Shown here one piece after another: positions 11,960-24,846 of a DNA stretch of 64,000 bases (positions within the stretch are counted from its first letter, which is position 1; each line of letters starts with the position of its first letter). Source of the stretch: Stenogyne calaminthoides (Eukaryota; Streptophyta; Magnoliopsida; Lamiales; Lamiaceae); the NCBI GenBank assembly GCA_037126765.1, contig JBBCBC010000037.1, positions 11,103,263-11,167,262 of the forward strand, read 5' to 3'. The position numbers were made by a program, and so were the translations under genes. The notes beneath the pieces are model-generated. The model ran no database searches and was not told the origin of the DNA. It worked only from the letters and a program-made list of their open reading frames with translations.

Positions 11960-13494
11960 ATGGATCCGTGCCCTTTCGTGCGGATTGTTATTGGCAATTT
12001 GGCCTTGAGGTTCCCGGAGAAATCTTACAATCTCTCTTCGAATTCGTTTTACTGTAAATTCAAGGTGAAGGGGTTCGCGACTCAGGTTTCCGATGTGTCG
12101 TTTGTGGCGGCGGAGGGCGACGCCGTCGAGAGTAAAGTTCACGGGTGTTTCGCCCTGAGCAAGGCGGAGCTTGAAAATTTAGCCGAGAAATCGAGCAAGT
12201 TTTCGTGTTTGAAAATCGAGATTTACAGGCGTAGTGGAATCGGGAGCCCCGGGTGTGGGTTTGTGAACCGTGGGAAGCTTTTGGGTTGCGTTGTGGTGCA
12301 ATTGGATTTGAAGGGTATGCTCGAGAATATGGGCAAATGCGTCATTGAAAACGGGTGGGTCGTTATTGGCGGGTCTGATGGCAAATTGCATTTAAATGTG
12401 CGGGCCGAGCCCGACCCTAGATTCGTTTTCCGGTTCGACGGGGAGCCCGAGTGCAGCCCACAGATTTTCCAGGTCAACGGGAATGTCACGCAGCCGGTTT
12501 TCACTTGCAAATTCAGTTTCAGGAATCCCGCCGAGAGGAATTTGAGATCAAGGTAAATAATAAATATTCGATTTGGTTTATTAATTTAAATAAATCTTCC
12601 GATTCCGGAATTTCGTGATAATACTAGCTATATGATTTGGGGATATCAACAATAATGACTGCTCCTATAATTGATCATTAAGAAACAGGTAATGGTATAG
12701 TTGAAGAGTTTATTTGAACATTGATTGTGATTTTCAATTAATTCTGCAAATTGCTAATTTTAGAATTGGCATTGAACAGATCATCGCTATCAGAACCAAG
12801 AACTTCAGCAAGCTGCTTTAATTCAGTTACAGAAGATAGGGAAAATCTCCCCAAAAAAGAGCGAAAAGGATGGTCAATCACCATCCACGACCTATCCGGA
12901 TCCCCAGTAGCAGCTGCCTCAATGGTAACCCCATTCGTCCCGTCGCCGGGTTCAGATCGGGTCAGCAAATCGAATCCGGGAGCCTGGCTCATCCTCCAGC
13001 CCGGCCACAGCACGTGGAGGCCCTGGGGCCGCCTTGAGGCCTGGAGGGAATCCAACGGCGGCGGCGACAACCTAGGTTACCGCTTCGATCTCATCCCCGA
13101 CGGCGGCATCGACTCCATTCCACTCGCCAATTCCAACATAAGCAAGAAATCGGGTGGGAAATTCAGCGTCGACATCACCACCGGCCCGACTCCGATGACG
13201 AGCCCTAACAGCAGCTTCGATTTCAGCTCCGGATCTGGATCCGGATCCGGGTCGGAACTTGGATCCGGATCCTGGGCGCATCTCCTGTACCGAGGGTTCG
13301 TCATGTCGTCGACAGTTCAGGGGGAGGGAAAATGCAGCAAACCGGAGGTGGAAGTCGGCGTGCAGCACGTGAGCTGCGCCGAGGATGCGGCGGCGTTTGT
13401 GGCGTTGGCGGCCGCAATGGATCTAAGCATGGATGCGTGTAGGTCGTTTTCTAGAAAGCTCCGGAAAGAACTGCGGCAGCCCGAATCCGAATGA
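11960..13494 (+). CDS. DUF1005 family protein, ASG1-like (two exons)
   Basis: Exon 1 is 11960-12552 and exon 2 is 12780-13494, joined by a GT/AG intron of 227 bp (donor AG|GTAAAT, acceptor AACAG|ATC). The junction codon is split after its second base and restores an arginine in the run NLRSRSSLSEP. The product is 435 residues, close to Arabidopsis DUF1005 proteins such as ASG1 (about 430). Recognisable signatures are MDPCPFVRI at the start, PVFTCKFSFRNP near residue 185, KERKGWSITIHDLSGSPVA, then SNPGAWLILQPG and WKPWGRLEAW-like text. A serine-glycine stretch near residues 330-350 comes from a GGATCC-type repeat. The biochemical function of the family is unknown; ASG1 expression responds to ABA and abiotic stress. 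The GC-rich coding region and clean frame argue for an active gene. Confidence 0.93.
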
Positions 13495-14836
13495 GTGTCG
13501 GGTCGGGTTTATTTTTTATTGGGTCTGGAGTTGACTGTCTGCTTTTCTTTTACTTGATTCTTTGGTTTTTTTTTTCATACGAGTGTACAGTCATGGACAG
13601 CTATTTGTTTGGTTATTTTTGGGAGCTTGTGTTTAGTTATTCATTTGTACATTATTGACACTTATTAATTGAAATTGTTTATTCTGTTTCTTTGGATGAC
13701 TAGTATGTGCTGTACTTGGGTAGGAAAGAAAATTATTGGTTAACAGGTTGGCATACACTGAATTCTGTAGGCCAGAGGTATGTGGTGTTGTCGGAAGAGT
13801 ATTTTAACCAGTTCCGTTCCTATCCAAATTTCAAATTATTATACTTCTCTAAATAAATGAGGAAAGAAAAATTCCAACAACTGTTTTCTTCGCCGTTAGA
13901 ATTTATAACTTTTATATTGTCTTGGATTATTTTATGTTGCAAGCCTCAAGCCGAATAACATTCTTTTAAATGTGGGATAAATCTTTTATTTTTCTTTGCA
14001 GTAGTTATAAACATTGAAAATCAATGTATTATTTATTCGAGAGTAACATTTTCGGTTAATCAGGTTACTTTCTGGGTAGGGATAGTTTTATGCATGTCGT
14101 ATAATAATGATAGTTTTTTTATATAGCACTTATGTAAAAAAAATTCGAATGTACCGTAAAATTGAGTTAACACTAATTTTTATCTTTTCATTCAAACTCC
14201 GAATTAAAAATACATAAATGGTACAAAAACTGTATTCGAGGACTATGTTTTCCATCATTTAACCCAACATATTATCGCATTAGAGACCCAGGTTTGTTTC
14301 TCTTTGGGAACGAATTGGAGTATGAGAGTTATAAGGTGACTTGGTGAATTTGTGGAGTGTTTGAGTGTTTGGTGTACTAACTATTAACAGCTAACAATTA
14401 ACTTTGTCCGATAAAAAAAATAAAATATTATCGCATTATAATATCGTAATTGATTCATTATGTATGCGCTGGTAGGAAAACGCTTTTGGAATCTAAGTTT
14501 GGCAAGAGCATCCACATTTTTGTTGAAATATTGCTTGAAAGTTTTTCTTTTCATTTTATTTATTCTAGTCAGTGGTTGAGAATTAATGTTATTGCTTGTT
14601 TCCAGCCTAATTCCACAACACCCCCGTCATCCGTGGTGCTCAATATTCTGCTAACCTAACCCTGAAAAGAGCACCCAGGCATCTAAAAAAATTAAATTAA
14701 TTTAAAGCTATTTATATATAACAAGCAATAAAAATGACTGGATTGTTTTGTGTATTAAAAACGATTTGAACGTTGTTATTATAACTTAAAAGGTAAACCT
14801 TCTTGTTTCATAAAAGGAGGTCGTATAAGTAATGTC
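13495..14836. other. Intergenic; no gene seen
   Basis: This covers the 3' UTR and flank of the DUF1005 gene, then AT-rich DNA with no recognisable coding sequence up to the LINE target duplication at 14837. Confidence 0.5.
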
Positions 14837-15415
14837 AAAATAATAAGGGTCATGATAAAGTCAATGACGAAGATATATTAAGGTAATTCGACCAAAATTT
14901 GAGAAAAGGAAAACATGTTTAGTATGAAGACCACAAAATTTCTCTCTCTTCCTCACCTTCTCTCTCTCCCCCACGCCCCTGATTCTCCCCTCCACTCAGC
15001 AAATCAACCTTCTGATACGGCATCATTAGGTGACCTGCTTGAGACCAAGAACTCCGATTTCCCCTCCCTCCCGCCGCTTTGGCCGGATTGGTTAGTCAGC
15101 CTAATACACCAATCAAATGACCTGCTATCATTATTTGATTTGTTTGAGGACCCTAGAGCCGTCCAGCGTGCTCACTCTCTGCGGCAAAGCCGAGATGAAT
15201 CGCGTCTCCCGGGACGTCGTTTCCCCTTCCTGGGCGGCGGCATTAATTGCCCCAGGTTCTATTTATCGGGCGGTGATTTGTGCCATCACTCCACAACAAA
15301 CATTCCCCCTCTCCACACTTATTTCTCCCCTTCAATCTCTGTCGCCTCCATTAATACCCCCAATTTCTTTGGAAACATTCGATACTCATTCTTCGTTTTC
15401 ACAGGCTCTACTGAA

Positions 15416-16974
15416 ATGGATTCCGATATTATCGCCTTGTGGGATAAGCTTACCATTTTCGACGAAGAAAGGACCCCCATTGTCATTAAACCTGAAAACT
15501 TAGCCACTCCGATCAATGCCCTGGTGGGCAAACTCGCTATGAAAAAGTTTGTGGGGGTTAACGATCTCCAAATGAGCCTCCCAAAGATCTGGGACCTGAA
15601 GCTCCCTATCGATATTAAACCGCTTGGGGGAGGCTTATATATCTTTGAATTTGCGGATAGGAATGAATGTGATAAGGTATTCAATAGGCAGCCCTGGAAC
15701 TTCAGGGGAGCTGTGCTGCTGCTCAAGAAGATGAAAGGGGACGAGCGCCCATCTGATATTATGCTCACTGAGGTCCCCTTTTGGATTCAGGTACATGGCC
15801 TTCAAACCAGAGCCATGACGAGGGGTGCAGCGGGTGATCTTACTAGCCTGTTGGGTGAAATCTTGGATGTCAAGAGTGACTACGACGGAGTTGCACTGGG
15901 TGAATGTGTCAGGGTTCGCGCCATGATTGATACCAGGAAACCTCTCCACCGATGGGCGATGATCAACATTGAGGAGTCCATGTGCCGTGTGATATTCCGA
16001 TATGAGAAGTTGTCGGATTTCTGCTATTTTTGTGGTAGACAAAGCCACCATGAAAAAGATTGCGAGTTTATAATGCCGGATGGTAAAAAGCACTTTGGAC
16101 CATGGATGAGAGCAAATGGTCAGCACTCAGTTACGCTCGAAACCATCATCGCCGAGCTGGAGAAACTTAATGCTAGGAAGCCGAAGATCCATCTCAGCCA
16201 CTCCCCCATCACTCCGACTCTCTCAAACCAAACCACTTCCTCCATTTCATTACCACTCTGGTCTGCTAACAAGATGAAGGGCCAATCTTCTGCACCCTCC
16301 CTGCTCCCGGCCCCGAACCCGAAAGATGAAGACTCCTTTAAGAAGAAGTTCTCAAAACTTACCCCGACCTCTAGTGCTCCCGACTGGAAACGTCTTCTCC
16401 CAAAACACAACCCACACCCCAGTCCTAAAGAGATACCTATCCTCGTCATGATAGAAGGGACTCCAGAGTAAACGCCCCGCGTGGGTCCGAACCAATGGCC
16501 ATGGACCTGGCGTCGGATCTTGAAAAAGCCGAACCCATTTTTAGAGGCTCAACAATGACATCCCTTCTTCTTCTGGCACCCAACTCTCCTCGGGACCATC
16601 TGGAGGATCAGAACCTTGCTCTCTCCCTCTCTGCGGCTAAAGCCGATCTTATGCCTACTAATGAGCTTTTGGCTATGTTTGCAGGTTTTAACAATACCTC
16701 GTTCACTTTTGAATCCCCCCCGCTCATTAAAGCTGCCCCTCCGGAGAAGACTAAAAAAGGAAAGGGCAAGATGAAGCTCCCCTCACAAGCTGACACCTAC
16801 TACGGAAAAGGCCCCAACCCAAAAATTGGCTCTAAAAGAGCTCCCAAGCAAGAACTGCTACAGTCCAGTACCAAGAAACAGAAGCTCGATGAAACTCAGT
16901 TGCTTTCCCCGGTTCAGTCCAACAATGAAGTTAAGGCGGAGGTTGACTTGGCTCAACCCCGCCAACAGAAATGA
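15416..16974 (+). pseudogene. LINE ORF1 (DUF4283 / CCHC gag-like protein), frameshifted
   Basis: The likely start is the ATG at 15416 (MDSDIIALWDK); the open frame runs further 5' but that part is low-complexity leader. Residues about 30-170 match the DUF4283 domain found in plant LINE ORF1 proteins, ending with the W-I-Q-V-H-G-L motif. A CX2CX4HX4C zinc knuckle (CYFC, H, C) follows at about residues 205-218. The frame closes at 16471. A second frame, open from before 16441, continues through the ATG at 16495 to the stop at 16972-16974, so one indel near 16440 probably split a single ORF1. The second part is basic and Lys/Pro-rich, as expected for an RNA-binding tail. ORF1 ends in an ATGA overlap with ORF2. 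Confidence 0.85.
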
Positions 16975-17875
16975 GTCTCATCTGCTGGAACGCTCGTGGC
17001 CTCGGGGGACAACGAGCGTTACAAAATTTCAGGAATCTTATCCATGACAAATCCCCCGATCTGGTTTTTGTTTCTGAAGCTAAACTTTCTAAGTCATCGG
17101 TTTTAAAATTTCGTTCTAGTTCCAAGTTCTATGGTAGTTTTTGTATCGAACCTGTTGGCAAGAGTGACGGGCTTGCCTTATTTTGGAATGAAAACTTGGA
17201 TGTTTCTGTTTTGTCTTATTCCCATGGTCACATAGATTGTTCTATTGCTTTCAATAACAAAACTTGGTATTTTACTGGTTTTTATGGCAATCCTAATGCT
17301 AATCTGAGATACCTTTCATGGGAGCTTCTGGTTAAAATCTCTAAAACTCATCACAACCCTTTGAATAGTTGGTTGGTAGGAGGAGACTTCAATGAAATTC
17401 GTTTTGAAAATGAAAAACTTGGAGGCATTAAAAGAGCTTTCAATCCCATGAATGCTTTTAACATGTGTCTACAACAAATCGATTTGCATGATATTAGGAC
17501 CTCCGACCCGAAATTCACTTGGAATAACATGAGATCGGGGAGGGACAATATTCTGGCTCGGTTGGACCGCTTTGCGGCCAATAGTACGTGGCTTTCCTCC
17601 TTTCCGGATGCTACGTCTGTGAACCTTGACTATTATGGTTCAGACCACAGACCGATTCTTATCAATCTGGTTCACAGTTCTCGTGCAAAGCATACTCCCA
17701 CCTCTTCGAGCTTCAAATTCGAACACAAATGGATTTATGAAGAAGAATACATGAATGTGGTTTTAAATTGTTGGAATCAGTCAAACCAACTCAATGGGCT
17801 GGATAACAAACTTAAACATATGGTCAACTCCTTTAACAACTGGTCTAAAACTTCCTTGGGTCAATTGGGTAAGCA
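16971..17875 (+). pseudogene. LINE ORF2 part 1: APE-type endonuclease
   Basis: ORF2 starts at the ATG overlapping the ORF1 stop. Endonuclease/exonuclease/phosphatase motifs are in order: CWNARGLGG near the N-terminus (catalytic Asn), SEAK (Glu, about residue 36), GGDFNE (about 140) and the terminal SDHRPI (about residue 225). In a living L1 this domain nicks target DNA to prime reverse transcription. The frame is intact until the solo LTR inserts at 17881, after which it runs a few codons into LTR sequence. Confidence 0.9.
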
Positions 17876-17880
17876 AATAA

Positions 17881-19722
17881 TGTTGGGATTATACTGGAAA
17901 GTATGCTTTTACTTTGTATAATCAAACTGAATTTCTGTCTTATTTACTGAAATAAATTATTTATCACTGATGCTTTAAATATCATTGAATGTTACATATA
18001 TTTACTGCATAACTGTTCAATAAATAGTACGTGTTACATTGTAGTTAATTTAGTGATACCAGATCACAGAAGATTAAATTAACAGTTCCTTGTAACCAAA
18101 AGTACACCATTCACGACCTAGATGTAAATGAACAATCCATCGTGAAAGGTTGAAGTGTAAGGCTCAGATTGACTTGTCTTGACCAAGAGATTACACTAGT
18201 GCATGACTGATGCACTGAATAGGACCTATAGGAGGACAAATTCTTCAGCACTAAACTAGGAAGAATTAGACCTCAGTGGTTCGTTATTTCTTAATCTTCG
18301 TCCCTTGAATAGGATCGCGTGTGGTTAGTAATTATTGCTTTGACTTATTACGGGTAGAGAATCAACGAGATTCAATACTTTATATCTTGGACAATATTAT
18401 TGGTCACATGCGATTGCTAAGATTTAATACGAAGAATCGTGTGCAAGTACGCTTATTCGATTTGCCCCCTTGGGAGGTTCATAAGTTTTATCATACCAAA
18501 TCTTGCAAGTGGAACTAGTTTCCGGTATGGATAATAATGTTGAACATTTCCTTAACCAAGGACAAAAGATATTAATTAATGGAAAGCTATTTCAGTGGCT
18601 TGAATTAATTAATGAACTAGATAATCTTAAACACGGGAAATAATAACCGGGAGCCATATTAACAGTAATATGGGTTAAGATGAATAGTGCAATATTAATT
18701 ATGTAGTCGGATTAATTAATATTTATGGGCTTGAATAATATTGTGGCTCAATATTGATAATTCAAGATCCATTGGAAGGTCCAATCTTAATTCTCCTAAA
18801 GGCCCCTCAAGTAGCCCAAACATAAAGTCCAATAACTGAAAAAGGTGTTTAAAAATAAAATAAATTTTTGTTGCTATTTTTCCTAAAATTTTGAAAAATA
18901 TGAATAAAAGGGGATAAAGATTTTCTTTGAATTTTGTTATGGAGTGAAGATATGTATTCTTGGAATACAAGATTATCTCATTAAATTCAAGAAATCTCCC
19001 ACTTGGTTATTTATATGATGATTTTCGAAAATCTTGAAAAAATAAGGGAAAGAAAGATTTTCTTGATTTTCTTGAAAAGATATTATGGAAGATATGTATT
19101 CTTGCAATACAAGTATATCTCATAAATTCAAGAAGATCCAAATCTTGGAATCTTTATCCTTGTTTTTTCGAAAATAACCATAACAAGAGAAGGTGAAATT
19201 TTTATGGAATATTTTAATTATGGAGAAAAGAATAAATGAGATATATTCAAGATTTCTTGGAGATCAAGAAAAAGATTTTTCCTCCCTATTCCATGTTGAA
19301 AAAATCGGCAACCACCTAATCTATAAATAGAGGATGATTTCTTCATCCCCAATGTACAATTCCATGTGCTGGAAAAATTAGAAAATCCACAAAGGTGGTG
19401 CAACAAATATTATTTTCCCTTTTGTTAATTGTTCGCGAGTTTCCTTCCACCGGATTGACGAGCAAGGGCTAGGGAATACTTGGGAAGGCTTTTTGGTGTG
19501 TTCTTATCAACCGAGTCCATTGCCATTCCAAGCAGGTTAGTTCACGTAAACCCGTAGCAATTCTGCGTCGTAGGATTTATGTGAACTGTTTATATGCATG
19601 ATTTGTTGTTGAATTATTATTTGAATTAATATAGGATTAATTCATGCTAGTAATAATTGTTAGAATTAAATTTGTATTTAAATATTCATCCCGAATAGAT
19701 CCGGGCAATTAATTCCCCAACA
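17881..19722 (+). mobile_element. Copia-family solo LTR, copy 2
   Basis: The 1842-bp LTR starts TGTTGGGA and ends CCCCAACA. It is flanked by AATAA (17876-17880 and 19723-19727), and no internal domain is present, which is diagnostic of a solo LTR formed by LTR-LTR recombination. A TATA box (TATAAATA) is at 19322-19329. The LINE ORF2 frame resumes directly after the second AATAA. Confidence 0.95.
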
Positions 19723-19727
19723 AATAA

Positions 19728-20308
19728 AAGATGCCAGAACTCTTCTCAACCATCACCTCAATAATGAGGAATCCAATTTTGATCCTCAAAAAATTCGGTC
19801 CATCCAATGTAGATTGGAGAAGTTGAGGTGCCAAGAGGAAACTCATTGGAAACAGCGAGCTAGAGTCAATTGGCTTAACTCAGGAGATAGGAACACCTCT
19901 TTCTTCCATAAAACGGCCTCGGATCGGAAAAAGAAAAACACCATTAAGGTGTTTTTTACTGATGAGGGAGTCCCTCTTACGGACCAAAAGAACATCGAGA
20001 GAAATATTGAGGAGTAATATCACTCACTCTTTAATTCTCAGAAACCGTCATCAGAAGATATTGACGGAATTGCCAAGTACATCCAGCCTACGGTTACTAA
20101 AGATATGAATGACTTCCTATCCAATCCTTTTACGGGAGAGGAAGTTAGGAAAGCCCTGGCCGACTTGAACCCCTCCAAAGCTCCGGGCCCTGATGGCTTT
20201 ACGACTCTATTTTTTCAAAACTCCTGGCCGATTGTTGGAGAGGAGGTAACGAAGGAAAACCTGAATATCCTAAATGGAGTTCAGAGCCTGAAAGGTCACA
20301 ACCCTACC
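19728..20308 (+). pseudogene. LINE ORF2 part 2: linker and N-terminal RT segment
   Basis: This segment continues ORF2 between the two solo LTRs. It encodes the region between endonuclease and RT (WLNSGDRNTSFFHK is typical of plant L1s), then the early RT motif SKAPGPDGF near 20178. An in-frame TAA at 20015-20017 interrupts it. At 20309 the second solo LTR begins; its target copy CTACC is the last five bases here. Confidence 0.85.
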
Positions 20309-22148
20309 TGTTGGGATTATACTGGAAAGTATGCTTTTTACTTTGTATAATCAAAACTGAATTTCGGACTTATTTACTAAAATAAATTGTTTATCACTGA
20401 TGCTTTAAATATTATCGAATGTTACATATATTTACTGCTTAACTGTTCAATAAATCGTACGTGTTACATTGTAGTTAATTTAGTGATACCAGATCACAGA
20501 AGATTAAATTAACAGTCCATTGTAACTAAAAGTACGGCATTCACGACCTAGATGGAAATGAACAACCCATCGTGAAAGGTTGAAGTGTAAGGCTCAGATT
20601 GACTTGTCTTGATCAAGAGATTACACTAGTGCATGACTGATGCACTGAATAGGACCTACAAGAGGACAAATTCTTCAGAACTGAACAAGGAAGAATTAGA
20701 CCTCAGTGGTTCGTTATTTCTTAATCTTCGTTCCTTAAATAGGATCACGTGTGATTAGTAACTATTGCTTTGACTTATCATGGGTAGAGAATCAACGAGA
20801 TTCAATACTTTTTATCTTGGACAATATTATTGGTCACATGTGATTGCTAAGATTTAATACGGAGAATCGTGTGCAAGTACGCTTGTTTGATTTGTCCCCT
20901 TGGGAGGTTCATAAGCTTTATCATACCAAATATTACAAGTGGAATTAGTTTCCGGTATGGATAATAATGTTGAACCGTTCCTTGACCAATGACAAAAGAT
21001 ATTAATTAACGGAAAGCTATTTCAGTGGCTTGAATTAATTAATGGGCTAGATAATCTTAAACACGGGAAATAATAACCGGGAGCCATATTGACTGTAATA
21101 TGGGTTAAGATGGATATTGCAATATTAATTATGTAGTGGGATTAATTAATATTTATAGGCTTGAATAATATTGTGGCTCAATATTGATAATTCAAGATCC
21201 ATTGGAAGGTCCGATCTTAATTCTCCTAAAGGCCCACTGAGTAGCCCAACATATAGTCCAATAACGGAAAAAAGGTGTTTAAAATAAAATAAATATTGTT
21301 GCTTATTTTTCCTTATTATTTTCGAAATTCATGGATAAAAAGTGGAGAAAGATTTTCTTTGAATTTTGTTATGGAATGAAGATATGTATTCTTGGAATAC
21401 AAGATTATCTCATTAAATTCAATAAATCTCCCACTTGGTTATTCATGAAGATAAATTTCAAATTTTTTGATAATTAAGGGCAAGATAGATTTTCTTGATT
21501 TTCTTGAAAATATATTATGGAAGATATGTATTTATTGAAATACAAGAATATCTCATAAATTCAAGAAGATCCAAATCTTGGAATCTTGCCTATTATTTTC
21601 GAAAATATCCCATAACAAAGAGTAGGTGGGATTTTGTGGAATATTATAATTATGGGAAAAAGAATATAGGAAATATATTCAAGATTTCTTGGAGATCAAG
21701 AAAAGATTTTCCCACATTGTTTTATCCCAAAATTTTCGACCACTTGTACTCTATAAATAGGGGATGACTCTTTCATTCCCAAGGACAATTTCATGTGCTG
21801 GAAAAATTAGTAAATCTACAAAGGTGGTGCAACATAATTTATTTTCCTTTTGTTAATTGTTCACAAGTGTCCTACCACCGGATAGTCGAACAAGGATTAA
21901 GGGAATACTTGGGAAGTTCTTTTGGTTAGTCTAATCAGCCAGATCACTGCCGTCCCAAGAGGTACGTTCACGTAAACTCGTAGAATTCCGCATGCGTAGG
22001 ATTTACGTGAATTAATTATATGCATGATATGTTGTTGGAATATTATTTGAATTAATATAGGATTAATTCATGCTAGTAATAATTATAAGAATTAAATTTG
22101 TATTTAAATATTCACCCCGAATAGATCTGTGCAACTTATTCCCCAACA
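20309..22148 (+). mobile_element. Copia-family solo LTR, copy 3
   Basis: The 1840-bp LTR has TGTTGGGA and CCCCAACA ends and is flanked by CTACC (20304-20308 and 22149-22153). A TATA box lies at 21752-21759. It aligns along its whole length with copy 2 but carries separate substitutions and small indels, so the two insertions are independent events and not a duplication. Confidence 0.95.
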
Positions 22149-22153
22149 CTACC

Positions 22154-23755
22154 AACATTACCCTAATTCCGAAAGTCAAGGATCCTAAAACCCTCAAAGA
22201 CTTCCGACCCATTAGCCTGTGCAACGTCTCTTATAAGATAGTTGTTAGAGCCATCACAAATAGACTCCGAACGGTCCTGGGAACTCTTATTGATCCTAAC
22301 CAGAGTGCCTTCATCCCGGGGCGACTGATTTCGGACAATATTATTCTTGGATACAAGTGCATGCATTGGCTTAGAAACAACAAAAGCAAGCAGGGCTACG
22401 CGTCCCTTAAGCTGGACATGAGCAAGGCTTATGATAGAGTGGAATGGACCTATTTGGAGAAAATCATGCTTCAGATGAGATTTAACTTCACTTGGGTCAA
22501 CTTGATTATGGATTGTATGACCACCCCCACTTATGCCTTCAAGGTAAATAACAATATTGCTGGGAAAGTTACCCCTTCCAGGGGGCTCCGCCAGGGGGAC
22601 CCGCTTTCCCCCTACCTGTTTGTAATTGTTGCCCAGGGGCTGTCCTCAATGATCAATGCCCAAGCTGCCAATGGGAAGATCACGGGTATCAAGATAGCTA
22701 GAGGTAGCCCTATGATCACCCACCTCTTCTTTGCTGATGATAGCCTTATCTTCTTTAAGACGAGTAGGGATGATGTCCTTAATATAAAAAATTGTCTGAA
22801 AGTGTATGAAAAAGCTTCGGGCCAATTAATCAATTTTGATAAATCAGCCATCACTTTCAGCAAGTGCACGAGTGGGGCCAATATTGACTTTGTCAAAGCT
22901 AGTCTCCAAATTCGAACTTGTCAGGGTCATGATCTCTACTTGGGGCTCCCCACCTTTTCTATTCATAGTAAGCGCCTTCAGTTTGGGTACATAAGGGATA
23001 AAGTCGCCAAAAAATTGAGTTGTTGGAAAAATAAGTTTTTTACGGATGGCGGACGTGAAATACTCATCAAATCAATCATACAAGCCATACCCACTTACGC
23101 TATGTCGTGCTTCAGGATCCCCACCACTATCTGCTGGGAGATTGAATCTTTATGTGCTAGATTCTGGTGGGGTGGGGATGCAGACACTAGGAAGACGCAC
23201 TGGAAGGAATGGAAAGTACTTACCAAGCCCAAATGCGAGGGAGGAATGGGGTTTAGAGATTTGGTTACATTCAACAAGGCAATACTGGCTAAACAAATCT
23301 GGAGAATCATTCTCTACCCCGACTCCCTTGTTGCAAAGGTGCTAAAAACCAGATATTTCAAACACTCCGATGTTTTGGAGGCCACTCTGGGTTCTAACCC
23401 CTCGTATATTTGGCGCTCAATTGAGTGGAGCAAATCAGTCATCTCGGATGGGCTACTCTGGAAGATTCACGACGGAACAAAAGTTCACATCACAAAAGAT
23501 CAGTGGATCCCGAGTTTAGTGTCAGGAAAAATTAACCATAATACCAACGAAGATTGCAACGCTAAAGTCCAAAGCCTTATCACGACTTCAAAACGTTGGG
23601 ATGTTCTTAAAATCAATACGCTGTTCCAGAAATATGAAGCTGAGGCTATTATGAAAACTCTTATTGATCAATGGAGCAACTCGATGCTCAAGTTAAGGCA
23701 TTACAAGAAAGACTTTTACTCACCAAATTGCCAACCGGAATTCCCAATCTCCTAA
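22154..23755 (+). pseudogene. LINE ORF2 part 3: reverse transcriptase
   Basis: The RT domain is open for about 530 codons. Motifs in order are IPKVKDP, FRPISLCN, QSAFIPGRLISDNI, LDMSKAYDRVEW (first catalytic Asp), GLRQGDPLSPYLF, and the FADD box (HLFFADDSLIF, the catalytic Asp pair), then the YLGLP motif and the WWGG post-RT region. The core looks catalytically complete. Homology to the post-RT part breaks off near 23640, where the zinc-binding region that normally follows is scrambled. This part alone could not act without the interrupted upstream frame. Confidence 0.9.
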
Positions 23756-24800
23756 ATGGACCCCGGGATGGAGAACTTGGCTTCGACTAGTGTGGCGCCC
23801 AAGGTCCGAAATGCGAATCCGAAGCTTAATATCCCCCTAAAGTCAAGATCTTCCTCCGAAAAACAAATTCACAATGCGATAACTATCGAGGCCAATTTAG
23901 CGACCCACCATATTCCTTGCCACCCCAAAAAGGCGTTATGTCGCGTCATCACAATGCAAACACTAATCATGTACTCTTTTTTTTTTTTTTGTCGGGGAGT
24001 AAAAAGGAGCATGGAACAAAACAAGTTGGTGGCCCATCATCAAGAAATCAAAAGGAATCTCCTCGAAAAAGTCGACCATTCATCTTATTCTTACTCGGAG
24101 GATCACGAGCTCGAACCAACCGCCATCAAGATGTGGGGAATTTGGAAGGAAAGATGTGAGTGGACACACTCGAATCGGGAACCTCGCAACAGAAAAAAAG
24201 ATCCAAGCTCTTCGACCGACACCCTTTCTTGATCGGTTCCACTATGAAAGGACAAAACCGATAATACAGATGGACCCCCTACCGAGACTACGAGAGCACG
24301 GTCACATCAAGAACTCACTTAATCGGACCGATCTTGAAAGTTGATGCTTGCCTTTAAAAAGAAACAGTAGTCGTCCTATCTTTGTGGGATTCTTCATATA
24401 TGACAAGGATGGGAAACCCCGGCAGCGGGATTTCATAAAATCAATCCTCCGGATCGGTACTTGTTCTTTGAGATTATCGCCATCATTGATGGGTTAACTT
24501 CTTTGAAGTCTATTTCTCGTGACCCTATCACGATTCTTTTCGATTCCAAGGAAGCCATTAAAGTTGTTACCTCCGACGGTTTGTTTAAAGGTTATGAAGA
24601 ATGCCTCATTGTTGTTAGGGCCAAAAAATCGATCGAAAATCCTCGGTGATTTTGAATTCAATTTTGCCCTAGGAAGTTCAACACGGAAGCGCATACGCTT
24701 GCACACATGGCTACGAAAGCTATCCACCCTCAAGCTTGGGTTGGAATAGACATTCCACGACACATAGTGTCGTTAGCTCTGGACCCCAACTTTATGTAAT
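23756..24800 (+). pseudogene. LINE ORF2 part 4: degenerate zinc-binding and RNase H region
   Basis: This is the remnant of the ORF2 C-terminus. From about 24010 it parallels the fragment at 37053-37790 almost line by line, including the RNase H core (IDGLTSLKSIS, then LFDSKEA), but contains many single-base insertions and deletions that break the frame repeatedly (for example near 24210, 24350, 24430 and 24650). The paralogous copy is open through the same stretch. The 3' end is 'tttatgtaattcttggagcc' plus an A-rich tail. Confidence 0.8.
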
Positions 24801-24846
24801 TCTTGGAGCCTTAAAAAAATATATATAAAATAAAATAATAAGGGTC

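Larger units (their letters stand above)
14852..24831 (+). mobile_element. L1-type LINE, near full length, with two nested solo LTRs
   Basis: A perfect 15-bp target-site duplication (aaaataataagggtc) lies at 14837-14851 and 24832-24846. Between them are a pyrimidine-rich 5' leader, ORF1 (DUF4283 and zinc knuckle), ORF2 (endonuclease, reverse transcriptase, RNase H) and an A-rich 3' end. Two Copia solo LTRs with their own 5-bp duplications interrupt ORF2. Subtracting them leaves about 6.3 kb, a normal size for a plant L1. Frameshifts, one in-frame stop and loss of part of the post-RT region show it is inactive. The 3' end closely matches the fragment at 37053-37817. Confidence 0.93.
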
